In this document: piece after piece, positions 21,875 to 33,505 of the stretch
Numbering within the stretch: the stretch's first letter is position 1
Layout: the number at the start of each line of letters is the position of its first letter
Made by a program: the position numbers and the translations under genes
The notes under the pieces: model-generated
What the model saw: only the letters and a program-made list of their open reading frames with translations
The model's database searches: none
What the model was told of the DNA's origin: nothing
Assembly (NCBI GenBank): GCA_030278955.1
Contig: JAOANR010000004.1
Location: 54,687,459-54,751,458 of the forward strand
DNA from: Hygrophila difformis
Lineage: Eukaryota; Streptophyta; Magnoliopsida; Lamiales; Acanthaceae
Length of the DNA stretch: 64,000 nucleotides
Reading direction: 5' to 3'

Positions 21875-22875
21875 CGCTGCCTTGCTTTTCTGGAGTAGTA
21901 GTGAAATTGACTAGTAGTAGTAGTGTTTTGGGTCCATGAGGATTCAGGAAATTTCAAAGCGCAGCACCTGAATAGGAGTACTACTACTACTCCACAATTT
22001 AGGGTAGGATGGAGCGATTAAACTGAATGAATAAATAAATACTACTACTAAAGTAGGGGCATTAATGAGCATACAGAAGCTGTTGAAGTCTTCGAGGTTC
22101 ACAATGCAAATTCATCCTCTATTTAACTTCACTGCTTCCCACAGTCATTTGATCCACTAACTCTCTGCCTTCAAATTAATTAGTAATGCAAATATTGCAC
22201 TTGTGTTGTATACCAATAACCAATAAGTGCACCCCACAAATTTTCCATCATTGGAACATGAAAAGGTTAAACAATAGAATTAGTTAATTTGCACCTTCCC
22301 AAAATAAAAGAACAACAGAATTTATTATATTTATCTCTTTTGTATAACAAGAATTTATTAATAGTAATCTGAAAAATATACTATGAAAATGCCGCATGCA
22401 TGCATTCAAGAATCAAGAGGCGCACCGGAAAATTAAAGTAAAATTAAATTTTCTTATGTTTAATTGTGTAATACAAACAGCAAACTCCAATCGCATTGCT
22501 TCTCCTCCTCCTCCATCATCCACTTGAATCACTCGTCATCGCCTATGGCTGCTGCATGGCGCATGTCAATGATTGTTTAATTTGTTTTAAAATACAAACT
22601 TAATTGACTACTTATTCTAAGGCTCTCTTGATAGATAGTATTTTAAAAAGAGGTGTTAATTAAACAAACATTTGATATGATCTCTTTATTCCTGTAGCAT
22701 TTTTGTTATAGAGAATTGTTTCAGTAATTATTTCCGAGCTTTAAAATGGACTATTGAATAGAAGGTGTCGAGGCTATACGGAGCCTTTAATACATGGTCT
22801 GCAAATGAAGTCCATTCAATTCAAAGTGAACAGACTACAAGCCCATGAACACAGGCCCATTAATTGGCTCTAAAG
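21875..22875. other. upstream region of DUF674, AT-rich
   Basis: Contains copy B of the duplicated upstream block (22103-22274), tactactact runs and no coding sequence. The DUF674 promoter is expected here, but no clear TATA box was fixed. Confidence 0.4.
22103..22274 (-). repeat. duplicated upstream region, copy B
   Basis: Collinear with 19021-19150 (aatgcaaattcatcctct ... actaactctctgccttc ... ccaataagtgcacc ... aaaaggttaaacaa). Located upstream of the DUF674 exon. Confidence 0.6.
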
Positions 22876-23130
22876 TACTCCCTCCGTTCCACTCATTGTG
22901 TCACATTTTGACTTTTGACACTGTTCATTGATCAAGTTTGACATAATGTCATCGCAATTATATAAATAAAAAAATATAGTCAAGTTTGGTCTTGTTGGAA
23001 TCGTTTAATCGTGTAGTTTTAGAATATATATTTTATATAATCTCACTTATATACATTTGAATGGTTAAACAAGTGTATTGAACTACGTGTACAAAAGTTT
23101 TAAGACATAAATAAGGGGACATAGGGAGTA
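22876..23130. mobile_element. Stowaway-like MITE
   Basis: 255 bp with inverted ends TACTCCCTCCGTTCC ... ggggacatagggagta, the signature of Tc1/mariner-derived Stowaway elements, with TA at each end. No coding capacity. Confidence 0.8.
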
Positions 23131-24032
23131 GTAAAATTTAAGTCCTAATAATTCATTCCGATCTCGCAAATCTCTTCATCTTCAATTTTGATCATAATTC
23201 AAATCGAAAGCTTTGATAAGTGAATCCCTTAACCATGCAAATTGAGTAATAAAATAAAACGTCGTCAGAATAATTATGCCATTTTAGTTGACAATTGGTA
23301 ACGTTCTTTAATCTTCATTACTGGAGACTGTAGTAGTATATAAGTACTACTTATATTAATCATTTCACAAAGACCAAAGTCAATCCATCCACACATTGAT
23401 TAAAATATGTGAACATTATTGGTTTCTGATTTGATCATTTTAGAAATCTGAAGGAATTTCTCGAGCCCATATTTCTGAGCATAATAATAATAACTGCAAA
23501 CAAAACAAACTAGGAGTAGTACTACTCTTCTTGAAATGATGCCCAAGGCCAAACCTACAAATATTCTCCAGACAAACACTTCCACCAATTGTACTAAAAG
23601 ATACTCCTTGTCAGAACACACACAATTAAAAAGAAATTACAGGTACTACTCCGTAATTAAAAAGTTGTCATTTTATTTACCTCCACTAATGTAGTACTAT
23701 TAAAAGGTTACGCAATTAAGTGTAAATAGTAAATTTAGTCGGTATTCATTAGCATAGATGATAAGTGTTTTAATACTCCTACTGTTCTCTCTTAGTAGTA
23801 TAAAACAAACCAATAGGATTCTAGACTTCTAGTGTATGAAAATGTGGCAATGTTCTGTATATATTTATTTTAGTGGCATCCATTAAATGAAATACTGATA
23901 CGAGAGATGCATTGTGGAAAATTCCGCGTACAGAGAATTCAATGCATAACGCGGCTACAGATATAAAATATTGAAAAATTGAAAATAACCGAATCACCTT
24001 ACATTTACAGTATTAACTTTCTAAATTCTATA
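23131..24032. other. intergenic AT-rich stretch
   Basis: No gene or clear repeat seen. A 73-codon minus-strand frame here shows no coding signature. Confidence 0.4.
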
Positions 24033-24037
24033 CATAG

Positions 24038-24420
24038 GGGCGTTTGGAATCACTTTTTTTTATGTGCTTTTGGCTTTTACTTCTGCTAAAAGCACTATTG
24101 ATGAAAAAGTTGTATTTGTTTTGGTTTTTAAAAAAAAAGCAAAAGCACCTAGTAATGTGTGTAGAGTCATAAATGCCCCTACTAATTTATTAAAATTACA
24201 CTATAAATATATATTATCCCACATAAGTAGCATATCCTTTTTAGTAATTTATATATTTCAAAAGCACTTTTTACTTTTACACATCCAAACACACGTTTGG
24301 AAAAAAGCTGATTTTCAAACATTCAATTCAAACACAAAAGTTACATGCTTTTATTTTTGGCTTTCACTTTTGCTTCTGTTTTTGGCTTCTATTTTTTTCA
24401 AAAATCAATCCAAACGGGTC
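24038..24420. mobile_element. MITE with GGGCGTTTGGA-type inverted ends
   Basis: 383 bp, starting GGGCGTTTGGAATCA and ending TCAATCCAAACGGGTC, imperfect terminal inverted repeats, with CATAG on both sides (24033-24037, 24421-24425). Internal runs of gcttttggcttttacttctg are typical of these non-autonomous elements. Superfamily not certain. Confidence 0.65.
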
Positions 24421-24487
24421 CATAGTATAACATTTCAGGCTTAATAATTTTTTTTTTTTGAGAAATGGGCTTCAGGCTTAATAATTT
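24212..24487. repeat. 276 bp direct repeat, left copy
   Basis: From tattatcccacataagtag to ggcttaataattt; nearly identical to 25892-26163, except for one replaced patch and a few single-base changes. The two copies exactly flank the LINE fragment at 24488-25891. Confidence 0.9.
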
Positions 24488-25891
24488 TTTTTGGGTGACA
24501 CAGTCTGGGAAGGCGAGCAAAGAAAGAAAGAAAAAAATGAGTACAAAAGAACTAAACAAAGCGAGAAAACGACACGCCATCTTCATCAGCGCTAGCCAAG
24601 TCCTTGATGTCATCCGGAGGGAAAGCCCATATCGTATAAAACTCTTCAGCGCAAGCACCCTTGCGGGCAAGACCATCTGCTACTCGATTCCCCTCTCGAT
24701 ATAGATGGCGAATAGAGCATCCGGGCATTCTATCAAGAAGGGTCCTTATTCCCTTGATCAGCGGCCAGAGAGAATGGTGAGGTCGGGCCGCGCCATCCAA
24801 TAATCTCACGACGTCCATAGAATCCACAAAACAAGTTCTAAGAGTCACACCAATTTGAGCCGCTAGAAGAAGGCCAAAACGCAGTGCAACCAGCTCCGCT
24901 TCAAGAATGGATCTAGCTCCCAGGCGGCCACAGCAGCCGTGAATCCATTGTCCTGAGCTCGCTCTAATGGCTGCTCCAAAGCCAGACCTGTGATCATCTG
25001 GCATGATACATCCGTTCGAATGCAAGACAGGGCCTTCAGCGCCCTCATCGATCCAGCGCACAACCTGCAGTACCTTGTCTCGTTGAACTCGAGCAACTCC
25101 TTTGTCTAATTGGCTTCGAAGGTGCAGCGCCTTAGAAAGAACCTGATCCCCAGTAAGACTACTCGCTCGGAAGATTTTATTATTTCTTTCACACCAAACA
25201 GTCCAGACCAACGCCACAAACCAAGCTCCCCATGAACGCCATGCCCACTCCAACCAATGTCTACAATCATCATCATCAAGATCATCAAGCGTGTTGAAGA
25301 AACAAAAACCCCCTTTTCGCCATACGTAAGCTGCCCAGGGACATTGAAACAATGCATGTTTCCAAGTCTCCACCCTCTCTCCACATATTGAACAAAGTGG
25401 CGACATAGCCATTCCCCTATGGTACCGAAGCAAATTACAAGGAAGGGATCCATGCCCGATAATCCATAGCAGGATGCCAACCTTCTCCGGAATTGCAGCC
25501 GACCACATCCAACGCCATCCTGGTGGTTGTTCAAGTTGAGGACAGGTCCAAGTATAGCCTGAATGAACGCTATAAATGCCCTTCACGTCTCCTTTCCAAT
25601 GCAAGATGTCTGCCACATCCGGGTTCAAGAAAGGAGCTGGGGATGATTCAATGGCATCCTTAATTTCATGTGGGATCCAAGAATAGACGTCGTTCAGGTT
25701 CCATTTGCCATCAATAATACAATCCTTTATTCGCAAGCCTACATCATGATAATCAATGTACGGGACATGTTGGTACATACCGTGTCCCTCCCACCATGGC
25801 GCATGCCAGAAAGAGCTATCACCATTACCAACACGAACGCCATAACCCTTCTTAAACACATCAGCAACCTTCACCAAAGCACGCCAAACTT
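24488..25891 (-). mobile_element. 5'-truncated L1-type LINE (zf-RVT and RNase H)
   Basis: Minus-strand frame of about 446 codons (stop at 24552) encoding the C-terminal third of a plant LINE ORF2. It has the zf-RVT block (PEKVGILLWIIGHGSLP, CSICGERVETWKHALFQC) and an RVT_3 RNase H with GFGAAIRASSGQWI, AELVALRFGL and NRVADGLARKG. The 3' end is a short A-run (T-run at 24485-24492). Endonuclease and RT are missing because of 5' truncation at 25891. The first codons of the longest frame belong to flanking DNA. No internal stop was seen, so it is fairly young. Confidence 0.85.
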
Positions 25892-26163
25892 TATTATCCC
25901 ACATAAGTAGCATATCCTTTTTAGTAATTTATATATTTCAAAAGCACTTTTTACTTTTACACATCCAAACACACATTTGGAAAAAAGCTGATTTTCAAAC
26001 ATTCAATTCAAAGGTATGAGGCATGCTTTTATTTTTGGCTTTCACTTTTGCTTCTGCTTTTGGCTTCTATTTTTTTCAAAAATCAATCCAAACGGGTCCA
26101 TAGTATAACATTTCAGGCTTAATAATTTTTTTTTTGAGAAATGGGCTTCAGGCTTAATAATTT
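25892..26163. repeat. 276 bp direct repeat, right copy
   Basis: 272 bp counterpart of 24212-24487. It differs by a patch at about 26010-26020 (aaaggtatgag) that also occurs just outside this copy at 26164-26174. Confidence 0.9.
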
Positions 26164-26208
26164 AAAGGTATGAGTTCAGTATATTGATATTTTTTTAATA
26201 AAAATTAC

Positions 26209-26471
26209 TACTCCCTCCGTCCCAGGTAACATGTCTTGTTTGACTTTTTGGCACTGTTCATTGTTCAAGTTTGACTCAATGTTATATAAGTATATATTTC
26301 GAAAAAAATAGTCGAGTTGGGTCTTATTAGAATCGTATAATAATGTAGTTTTATAATATATATTTTACATAATTTTTTGTTGTACATAATTTGAGATATT
26401 AACGATTGAAAAAGTACATTGGATTGTGTGCAGAAGTCAAACAAGACAAGTTAAATGGGACAGAGGGAGTA
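26209..26471. mobile_element. Stowaway-like MITE
   Basis: 263 bp, TACTCCCTCCGTCCC ... gggacagagggagta with TA boundaries. Internally similar to the 22.9 kb copy (actgttcattgttcaagtttgac). Confidence 0.85.
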
Positions 26472-27576
26472 TATTTTAAAGGAATTGGCAACTTTAAAAT
26501 TATAAATATTATTTTTTTCTATAAAGTAAATACTATTAACATTTATCAATTCCTTCCCATTAATTAAATAAAGAGATGAGAATTGAGAAAGTGTCTCGAA
26601 TTTCCACACAAAAAGTTAAAGAGAGTACCTAATTTCTGTTGGTAATTTAAAAAATAAAATAAATAAATCAATAAATAAGAAGATAATTATACATTTCTGA
26701 CTTGTGATGAGCCTAGCTATCTAGATGAACTGAACTCGGTTATTTTAATTGAAATGAGCCACATTGTTTAAGTAATTGTTTGGTATCCAATCATTAAACA
26801 ATTACTACAAAACAATTAATCTACTATTGTAGAGTATACTTAGAGATTATAATTACTTTTTGCAGCTACTAGTATATTAAATATCACTACATTGTACCAT
26901 CGTGTGGATAAAATATCCTGTCGCATTCTTTTTCTAATTATTAAGATTGTTTAGAGATAACTAATCCCAAGATTAAGCACTAAGCCTAACAAAATAACCT
27001 TTTTCTTTAAAGTACTGCTTTTTCAAAGTAAATAATGGTCAAATATAGTCTTTTCCCCCCTCGCGTTTCTTTACTTTCTACTTTTAAAGTAATTTAATAA
27101 TTTAAAGAAAGGAAAAAAAAAAAAAAAAGAATTGTCCTGTAATATTATTGTACTATAATTGCCGAAAAGGGCCACCAGTGAGAAAAAACAAAGCCAAAGC
27201 TAGAATAAAACTAAAACAGTCTCTAATTATTGTTTAATTTAAAAAATAGTTTGGTATACGGATTTGAAATTTGCAATGCGACTCACTTGCAAATGCATTC
27301 TTTAATTTATGAATAAAATTTTCAATAAGTTTTTGTAATGAATTATTCTTGCGTGTTGCCTCAAAATTCCCAACAATCTTGTGGAGATACTAATCTCAAG
27401 GATCGGTGAACATTGACGGGTTGTTTCTCCCAAAATATAATTCTGTATACACAAATGCTCAAATCTGATACTTCTGCTTAAGCTGCTAGAGCCCCATCAA
27501 TAATCTCATGCCTTCTGAGTCAATAATCTTTAATTAATTTTATCTTGATTAAGAGGTATTACGCTAACATTTCAAT

Positions 27577-27628
<52 letters not shown>

Positions 27629-28386
27629 CAAGGTGAAAGCGGACTAGAGGCCGATTATGCTTTGTTTCAAGCCACCAACTAATAACTCTTAGTTGTATTC
27701 CTTTCACTTTCTCATTATTCCGTTCTAAAGTTGCAACTCGTTTTAATTATGGGATTGATCTATACAACTTTAAAAATCTTATGTTTTTTTTTTTTCACGA
27801 AATGCTTTCATCAATAGAGTGAAATAATGTTGGTCATTCTATATAAGTACTCCTCATGAATGTGTAAATATATCATTCTAGAACAATTTGTAAATACTGT
27901 GGATTCTTCGGAGTATATCTATTACTATCTATAATTATTATTCAAAAGAGGAAAAATGAGCTCTAGATAGTCGTCCCAACAATTTTGAATTGGAATTATT
28001 CATCAGTGCTGTATTTACCAACATACATAGTAGTATAAAATTAAAAATTAAAAATAATAATTAACAACAACAACAACGATAGGCAAGAGCGAATTAATGA
28101 AGCTTGTCATTACACCCGCAGTTGGCGGTCAATAGGCAACATAGGCATTTTGTCTGTAACCCACATCTCGACCGAAGCTAGCTTTCTCATTTGTAAAATA
28201 TTTTGATCGTGAAAACTATATGATTATTATTTTTTTTTTCCATATATACTAGTTTAAAATTTGATTAGTGACAGTACCATTACATTTATCTCATTTTTAT
28301 TTCCGATTGGTACGTACTTTTGGTGTTTAAAATTCTATAGTAAAAATCCCTTCTTCTACCATTTATCTTATCATCTTGTCAAGTAC
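26472..28386. other. intergenic AT-rich stretch
   Basis: Nearly 2 kb without a supported gene; contains poly-A runs and the dinucleotide repeat at 27581. Confidence 0.5.
27581..27627. repeat. (AT)n microsatellite
   Basis: Uninterrupted alternating AT for 47 bp. Confidence 0.95.
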
Positions 28387-28394
28387 GTACTGTA

Positions 28395-28698
28395 CATGGT
28401 TCGCCGTCTCTGTCGAGACGGCCGAGACCTCGCCGAGTCGTAACTGGAACGGCAGATGCCGTTCCGAAAACGATACCCGATTCAATTTTTTAACTCATCT
28501 TCGCGATATTGCCGAGATATCGTCCGGTACGCCGAGATATTCGAGATATCGCCGAGATTTCGCCGATATTTCATTTAAATATTTTTTGCTATAAAATGCA
28601 ATGAGCCGATATTTGTCCGTACGCCGCGACGATACACCGCGACCGATGTGGAACTACCGCAACCGCGACCCGACCGGTTCCCGAGATGGCGAACCATG
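28395..28698. mobile_element. CG-rich hAT-type MITE with 8 bp TSD
   Basis: 304 bp, perfect 11 bp terminal inverted repeats CATGGTTCGCC / GGCGAACCATG, flanked by the 8 bp duplication GTACTGTA (28387-28394, 28699-28706), as expected for hAT. The interior is unlike the AT-rich surroundings, with several copies of cgccgagat / gagatatcgccgag. No transposase frame. Confidence 0.85.
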
Positions 28699-28706
28699 GT
28701 ACTGTA

Positions 28707-29670
28707 TGTAAAGGCAGTGTACTGGTCGTTGGGTAACAGGAATAGGAAATGTGTTGAACATTAGTACTTCCTTGCCACACATTAATTCTTGTGACTTGTC
28801 GTCTCACTCCCTTAGTTACTCAATTTAATCACATGCATTATTCATCAGCTCATCATCAGCTGAGTTCGAAGATATAGACATGCATGTGTTAAACAAACAA
28901 TATTTTTTTGATATTCAATGCCAGTCGCATTGGTTACCTTACAGTTAATGTAAAATCAAATTAAATTGAATTTCAGTTAAAAGTGTTGGGGGTACTACCA
29001 AATTAATCATTATATGACTACTATTCATACAAATTATAATCATATAAACATTATGTTATATCGATCCATAAGAAGGCCTATATATGAGCTATATATATAT
29101 ATGCTATACATTTATTCAAACAGTTAGATGGCTTTTGCATTTTGTAGTACTAATTATTCTATGGCCAATGAACGGTGAACCTAAGGACATACACTTGTAA
29201 TGAGTTTAGGTTTGGTTTATGCATTATGTGTTTTATGTATATTGTTGCTGTGTATATTCAGGGATGAACCTGTGACTGAGAGTATGTAATAGGTGTGGCC
29301 TTGTAATTAGTTAGTCTACTAGTTCCAAATACATAAGGGTGGAATGGTCACAAAAATATAAATACTTTTTGAACAAAACCATTTGAGAACAGATACCCAC
29401 CTATTCTATATGCAGGTACTATATAAGAAGAAGAAGAAGAAGAAAACAGACAAAGGGAAGTATAGTGTTTAAAGGGAATTAGGTTTGTGTGGGAGGCTGG
29501 ATCTTGGCTTTTTGTGGTAATAGTCTATAGTCTATATATCACCACTTCAGCTACCTAGTAGAGTAGTACTAGTAGCTAAAAAGACCCAAAACTTGGGTCC
29601 AAATCCTCACCTTCAACGGTCAACATGCATTATGCATACTAGTACTCCTGTATCAGAATTACTTTTATAA
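28707..29670. other. intergenic AT-rich stretch
   Basis: No supported gene. Contains a short (GAA)n run at about 29428 and tagtagtact-type repeats. Confidence 0.45.
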
Positions 29671-29678
29671 ATTTACAC

Positions 29679-30171
29679 GTAGGGGGTAAAATAGGCCAGC
29701 CTACCCGATAGGGGCTTATGGTCTGGCCTACCACCCGGCTATTTATCATATTATTAGTCAATTTATATTTATTACATAAGAATATGGCGTATTATTAGTA
29801 TTATATTATGTAAAAGTAATTATTAATTTGATCTTATATAGATTTTTAAAATATTTATGAGTTTTTTCTCGTATATAAATAGTTCAACCCCGTATATAAA
29901 TAGTTTTGGATAAAAACTTGCCCAAGTGAACAAATTATGTCTTTCAACCTTATGATTACATCCGGGATATATATAAAAAGAATAAATTTATTTCTGAAAT
30001 AGGCTTAATCAGGCTTTTAAAAGTCTATTTAAATAAATAGGCCAGGCTTAAGCCTACAACATAGGCCTATCAAAGGTAATACTAATAGGTCAAGCTCGGG
30101 CCTATGAAAATCGACGTAGGCCCTGACCGTACAAGCTCAGGCCTAGCCCGACCTAGCCTATTTCCGCCCCT
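29679..30171. mobile_element. hAT-like MITE with 8 bp TSD
   Basis: 493 bp; left end GTAGGGGGTAAAATAGGCC and right end GCCTATTTCCGCCCCT are imperfect inverted repeats. ATTTACAC flanks both sides (29671-29678, 30172-30179). Both ends carry extended inverted similarity (aggcttaagcctacaac, ctagcccgacctagcc). Confidence 0.75.
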
Positions 30172-30350
30172 ATTTACACCATATATATTTTCCTTCTTCA
30201 CACTCTTTTTTTATTATTAAAAAAAAAACCTTCAACCTAATTTAAAATAGCTTACAATTGCATTTAACAAACAACGATGAGTTTTATAATTTTTAAACTA
30301 GCCATTTAATTAACGAAGAACTCTAGAGACTATTATTTTTTCACACATAC

Positions 30351-31212
30351 TGTTGGGCACAGACCGCCACTAGGCCGACCCAAGAAATAATAAGGCTCGG
30401 AGAGCCAAAAAAGCAGGAGCAATGAGAGCATCTTAGGCCCATGGGATTATGCACCGCTACCCGGACAACGTTGACTGAGATCATAGGCTTCGGCCGAAAG
30501 GAGAGCTAACCAGGTAAGAATATTTCAGCCGAAACCAGAGACAAGTCTAGAAAGGCATTTCGGCCAAAATAATTTTGGGAAAAAAACCGCTAGCTGACGA
30601 TTAGTGGCAGAAAACTTGACAAATAGCGTCAACATTAAGAGAAAAAGGAGAGTTCCAATCTCAACCCAAGCAAGTTACTCTGTCAAAATTTCCTTAGAAG
30701 TTTATCCTAGCCTAGTCGACTACTCAATCCCAAAAAGAGGCTTTGCCCAACAAAAACCCCCTCTGCTCATCGGAATCCGACGGCAGCCATACTCCCCTTG
30801 GATCACTTGGTGATTGCCGACACCTTCCCGTAGTGCTATCCCAATATTCACCTATCGTAGGCTGCAACCATGACCGTACTCCCCTTGGATCACTCGGTGG
30901 CGGTAGTAGTTAACGACGGTTGTATTGTTTACTTTAGATTTCATTGGTTGTTCATTATATTTGTATCAATATTTGACGATTAAAAGATTTATCATTCGAT
31001 TTTGGGTGGTTGAATTTATGCATGATATTGTCCAAGATTTATCACCTTTAATTAATTGATCAATAAATCTAGTACATATGATAAATCATATTGGTTGAAA
31101 TATGGGCCCAAATTAAACAAAGGATCCTGCCCGTTTTTGCACATTTGCACCCTAACCTCTCTTGAGTGTTAAAAAAGGTCTTTGGCTCAGCCTAATCCGA
31201 TCCGAACCAACA
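30351..31212. repeat. 862 bp solo LTR
   Basis: Starts TGTTGGGC and ends CCGAACCAACA, inverted ends with TG...CA, and is flanked by a perfect 5 bp duplication CATAC (30346-30350, 31213-31217). Internal motif ccccttggatcac(t/c)(t/c)ggtg occurs twice (about 30794 and 30879). No internal region, PBS or gag-pol, so a product of LTR-LTR recombination. Orientation and superfamily were not resolved; cggccgaaa motifs resemble those in the Tat LTR. Confidence 0.75.
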
Positions 31213-31316
31213 CATACACACATTTAGATCGATTCTGCAAGAAATAGTAAAATAGTAAGAGGACTGAATAGAAAAGAAAAAAAAAATTGAAAAAATATAA
31301 AATGTAAAGGAAAAAA

Positions 31317-31664
31317 TACTCTCTCCGTCCCACTAATTCCGTCTCATTTTCCTTCTTGGTCCGTCTCATTACAATTGTCACATTTCCTTTTTAGAAAATA
31401 ATTACATACTTTAATTATAAAACTCACTACCATCACATGACATTAATAAATAAATATAAATAAATATATAAAAATTTCAATACACAATTATCACATCACA
31501 CATAAATAAATCAATAAAAATTCAAATATATTACAATCACATAATATATATTCCTAATTTACGCTCACCTTCAAACACTAATCTACCCCTACATTAAACA
31601 TTAACTATTCCAAATAAAATACCGTATTCAAAAGAAATGTGATAATATTAGTGGGACGGAGGAG
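31317..31664. mobile_element. Stowaway-like MITE
   Basis: About 348 bp, tactctctccgtcccacta ... tagtgggacggaggaga inverted ends. Confidence 0.7.
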
Positions 31665-31883
31665 ATCCATTATAGTCGCACTAAAATAATTGTATGATTA
31701 AGTGTCATAATATAACGGGATGGGATGACAGTGGAATAAATGAGCCGAAACGGTCACATGGCTGATGGATGGCTCCATAGTCCCTGTATACCCCGTTCCT
31801 TTTTAGTTGTTTTTATAAAGAGCAAAAAGTGTTTCAAAATAATTGTCATTTTAAAATAGTTATAGATAATTATACTATGTTTA

Positions 31884-32139
31884 TACTCCTCTGTTCCAAA
31901 ATAGTAGTATTTTTATAGATGAAAAAGTGTTCCACAAAAGTTGTCATTTTAGGTATTTTTATGAAAGTTTTCCAATACTATCCTTTATTCCCCTAATGAT
32001 GTTCATTCTCTCTCCACCCCAAGTGCATTTCTTGGTAAATGAGAGAGGTAAAAATGGAAGATTGTGTGGTAATAATTGTATTTCTTGTTTGTGTAATAGT
32101 ATTTGTTAGAAAGACAATTAAAAAAGAATGGAGGGAGTA
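31884..32139. mobile_element. Stowaway-like MITE, degraded ends
   Basis: About 256 bp between TACTCCTCTGTTCC and gaatggagggagta, imperfect inverted repeats with TA borders. Confidence 0.65.
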
Positions 32140-32168
32140 TTATATTACCATTCACTTTATATAAATGC

Positions 32169-32430
32169 TACTCTTTTGTCCCAACTAAGATGCCCTGTTT
32201 TACTTCTGCACACAATCCAATGCATTTTTTTAGTTGTTAATATCTCAAAATATATACAAGTAAAAATTATGTAAAATATATATTCCAAAACTATACAATT
32301 AAATGAATATAACAAGACCAAACTCGACTATTTTTTTCAATTATACACTTACAATAAATATTGAGTCAAAGTTGAACAATAAACAGTATCAAAAAGTCAA
32401 ATAAGACTTCTAAGATGGGACGGGGGAGTA
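32169..32430. mobile_element. Stowaway-like MITE
   Basis: About 262 bp, tactcttttgtcccaacta ... gatgggacgggggagta. Third such element within 1.1 kb upstream of the DUF1635 gene. Confidence 0.7.
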
Positions 32431-32585
32431 TTTGTTGACATTTATTAAGAATCAGTTTAGTTGAAGGAATAAAAAGATAAATTTACTATAAATTAATTAA
32501 TGCAAACATTAGTTATTGAAATTGAGATGAAAAAGACAACTATTTAAAAACGGAAGAAGCCATTAATTCTACAAAAAGCTCCTCC

Positions 32586-32677
32586 TTATAAATATATATT
32601 CCCTCTTCGCCACTCATCACTCACTCTCTCCTTCTCTCTCTCTCTCATCAACCACTCTACCTAAAGAAAACCCCCCA
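32586..32677 (+). promoter_or_regulatory. TATA box and 5' leader of the DUF1635 gene
   Basis: TATAAATATATA begins at about 32587, followed by a CT-rich leader (ctctccttctctctctctct), the usual layout of a plant core promoter with a pyrimidine patch, ending at ATG 32678. The nearest MITE ends about 155 bp upstream of the TATA box. Confidence 0.6.
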
Positions 32678-33505
32678 ATGGAGAATCCAAGAAGCCTCCT
32701 CCCCAACTGGACTTACTTCTCCCAACAAAAGGTAACAACACCAACAACACAAACATATACTCTATCAACATTACTACTAGTAGGAGTAGAGTATTTTTCT
32801 ATATTACATTTCATAATTATTGATGTATAGTAATTCCAAAATGTGCAACAACAGAGCATGGATGAGTTGAAACAATCATTCCTACTGACAATGGAGCTGG
32901 AAGACACCAAGCTGAAAGCCCAGGAAGAGCTCAAAGCCAGAGACCAACAAATCTCCCAACTCAAACAACTCCTCACCAGAGCCATCAAGGAGAGGGATGA
33001 AGCCCAGGATAACTGCCAGAAGCTCCTCCTCCACAAACTCCTCTCCACTTCCAATTCCTCCGGCCTTTCCAGCATTAATAATGACGACGACCATCTCAGA
33101 AATTCCTCCGACTGCGACGAAAGCATTGTCTCCTCCCCTCACAACAACCACCTCGCTCCCCCGCCGCCGCTAATTCCCGACCAGCAGGATAATTTCCCAC
33201 TTCCTCTGCCGCCAAACGCGGTCCTTCCCGAAAAGGGCAAGTTTCTGGAAGCAGTAATCAAGGCTGGCCCGCTGCTGCAGACACTCCTCCTCGCCGGCCC
33301 TCTTCCCCAGTGGCGACACCCGCCGCCGCCGCTCGACACCAATCAGATCCCGCCTTTCCCGGCGGCGGCGGCCACTATGTATGGCGAAACATTCCCTGAG
33401 GGAATCAGCGGAGGATGCGGGAAGGTTAATCGGAAGAGGGCCGCGGGGTTATCCGAGGGCGGCCCTGATGATTCGTCGAAATGCCGGAGGATTCTTCTCC
33501 ATTGA
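32678..33505 (+). CDS. DUF1635 family protein, two exons
   Basis: Exon 1 is 32678-32731 (ATG, ends CAAAAG|GTAACA), the intron 32732-32854 ends ACAACAG, and exon 2 is 32855-33505, phase 0; 234 residues. The N-terminus (PRSLLPNWTYFSQQKSMDELKQ) leads into a heptad-like Leu/Glu-rich coiled coil with KAQEELKARDQQISQLKQLL, then IKERDEAQDNCQKLLLHKLL. This is the defining DUF1635 (PF07795) block. A Pro-rich middle and a basic end GKVNRKRAAGLSE ... KCRRILLH also fit the family. Function is unknown; the basic C-terminus hints at the nucleus (inference). The start was chosen because exon 1 supplies a family-like N-terminus; an ATG at 32843 lies in the intron. The frame is intact, so it is probably the only working host gene here. 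Confidence 0.85.

Noticed and set aside
32843..32854. ATG at 32843 as the DUF1635 start
   Set aside because: It lies before the AG acceptor in the intron; splicing from exon 1 gives a better family-like N-terminus.
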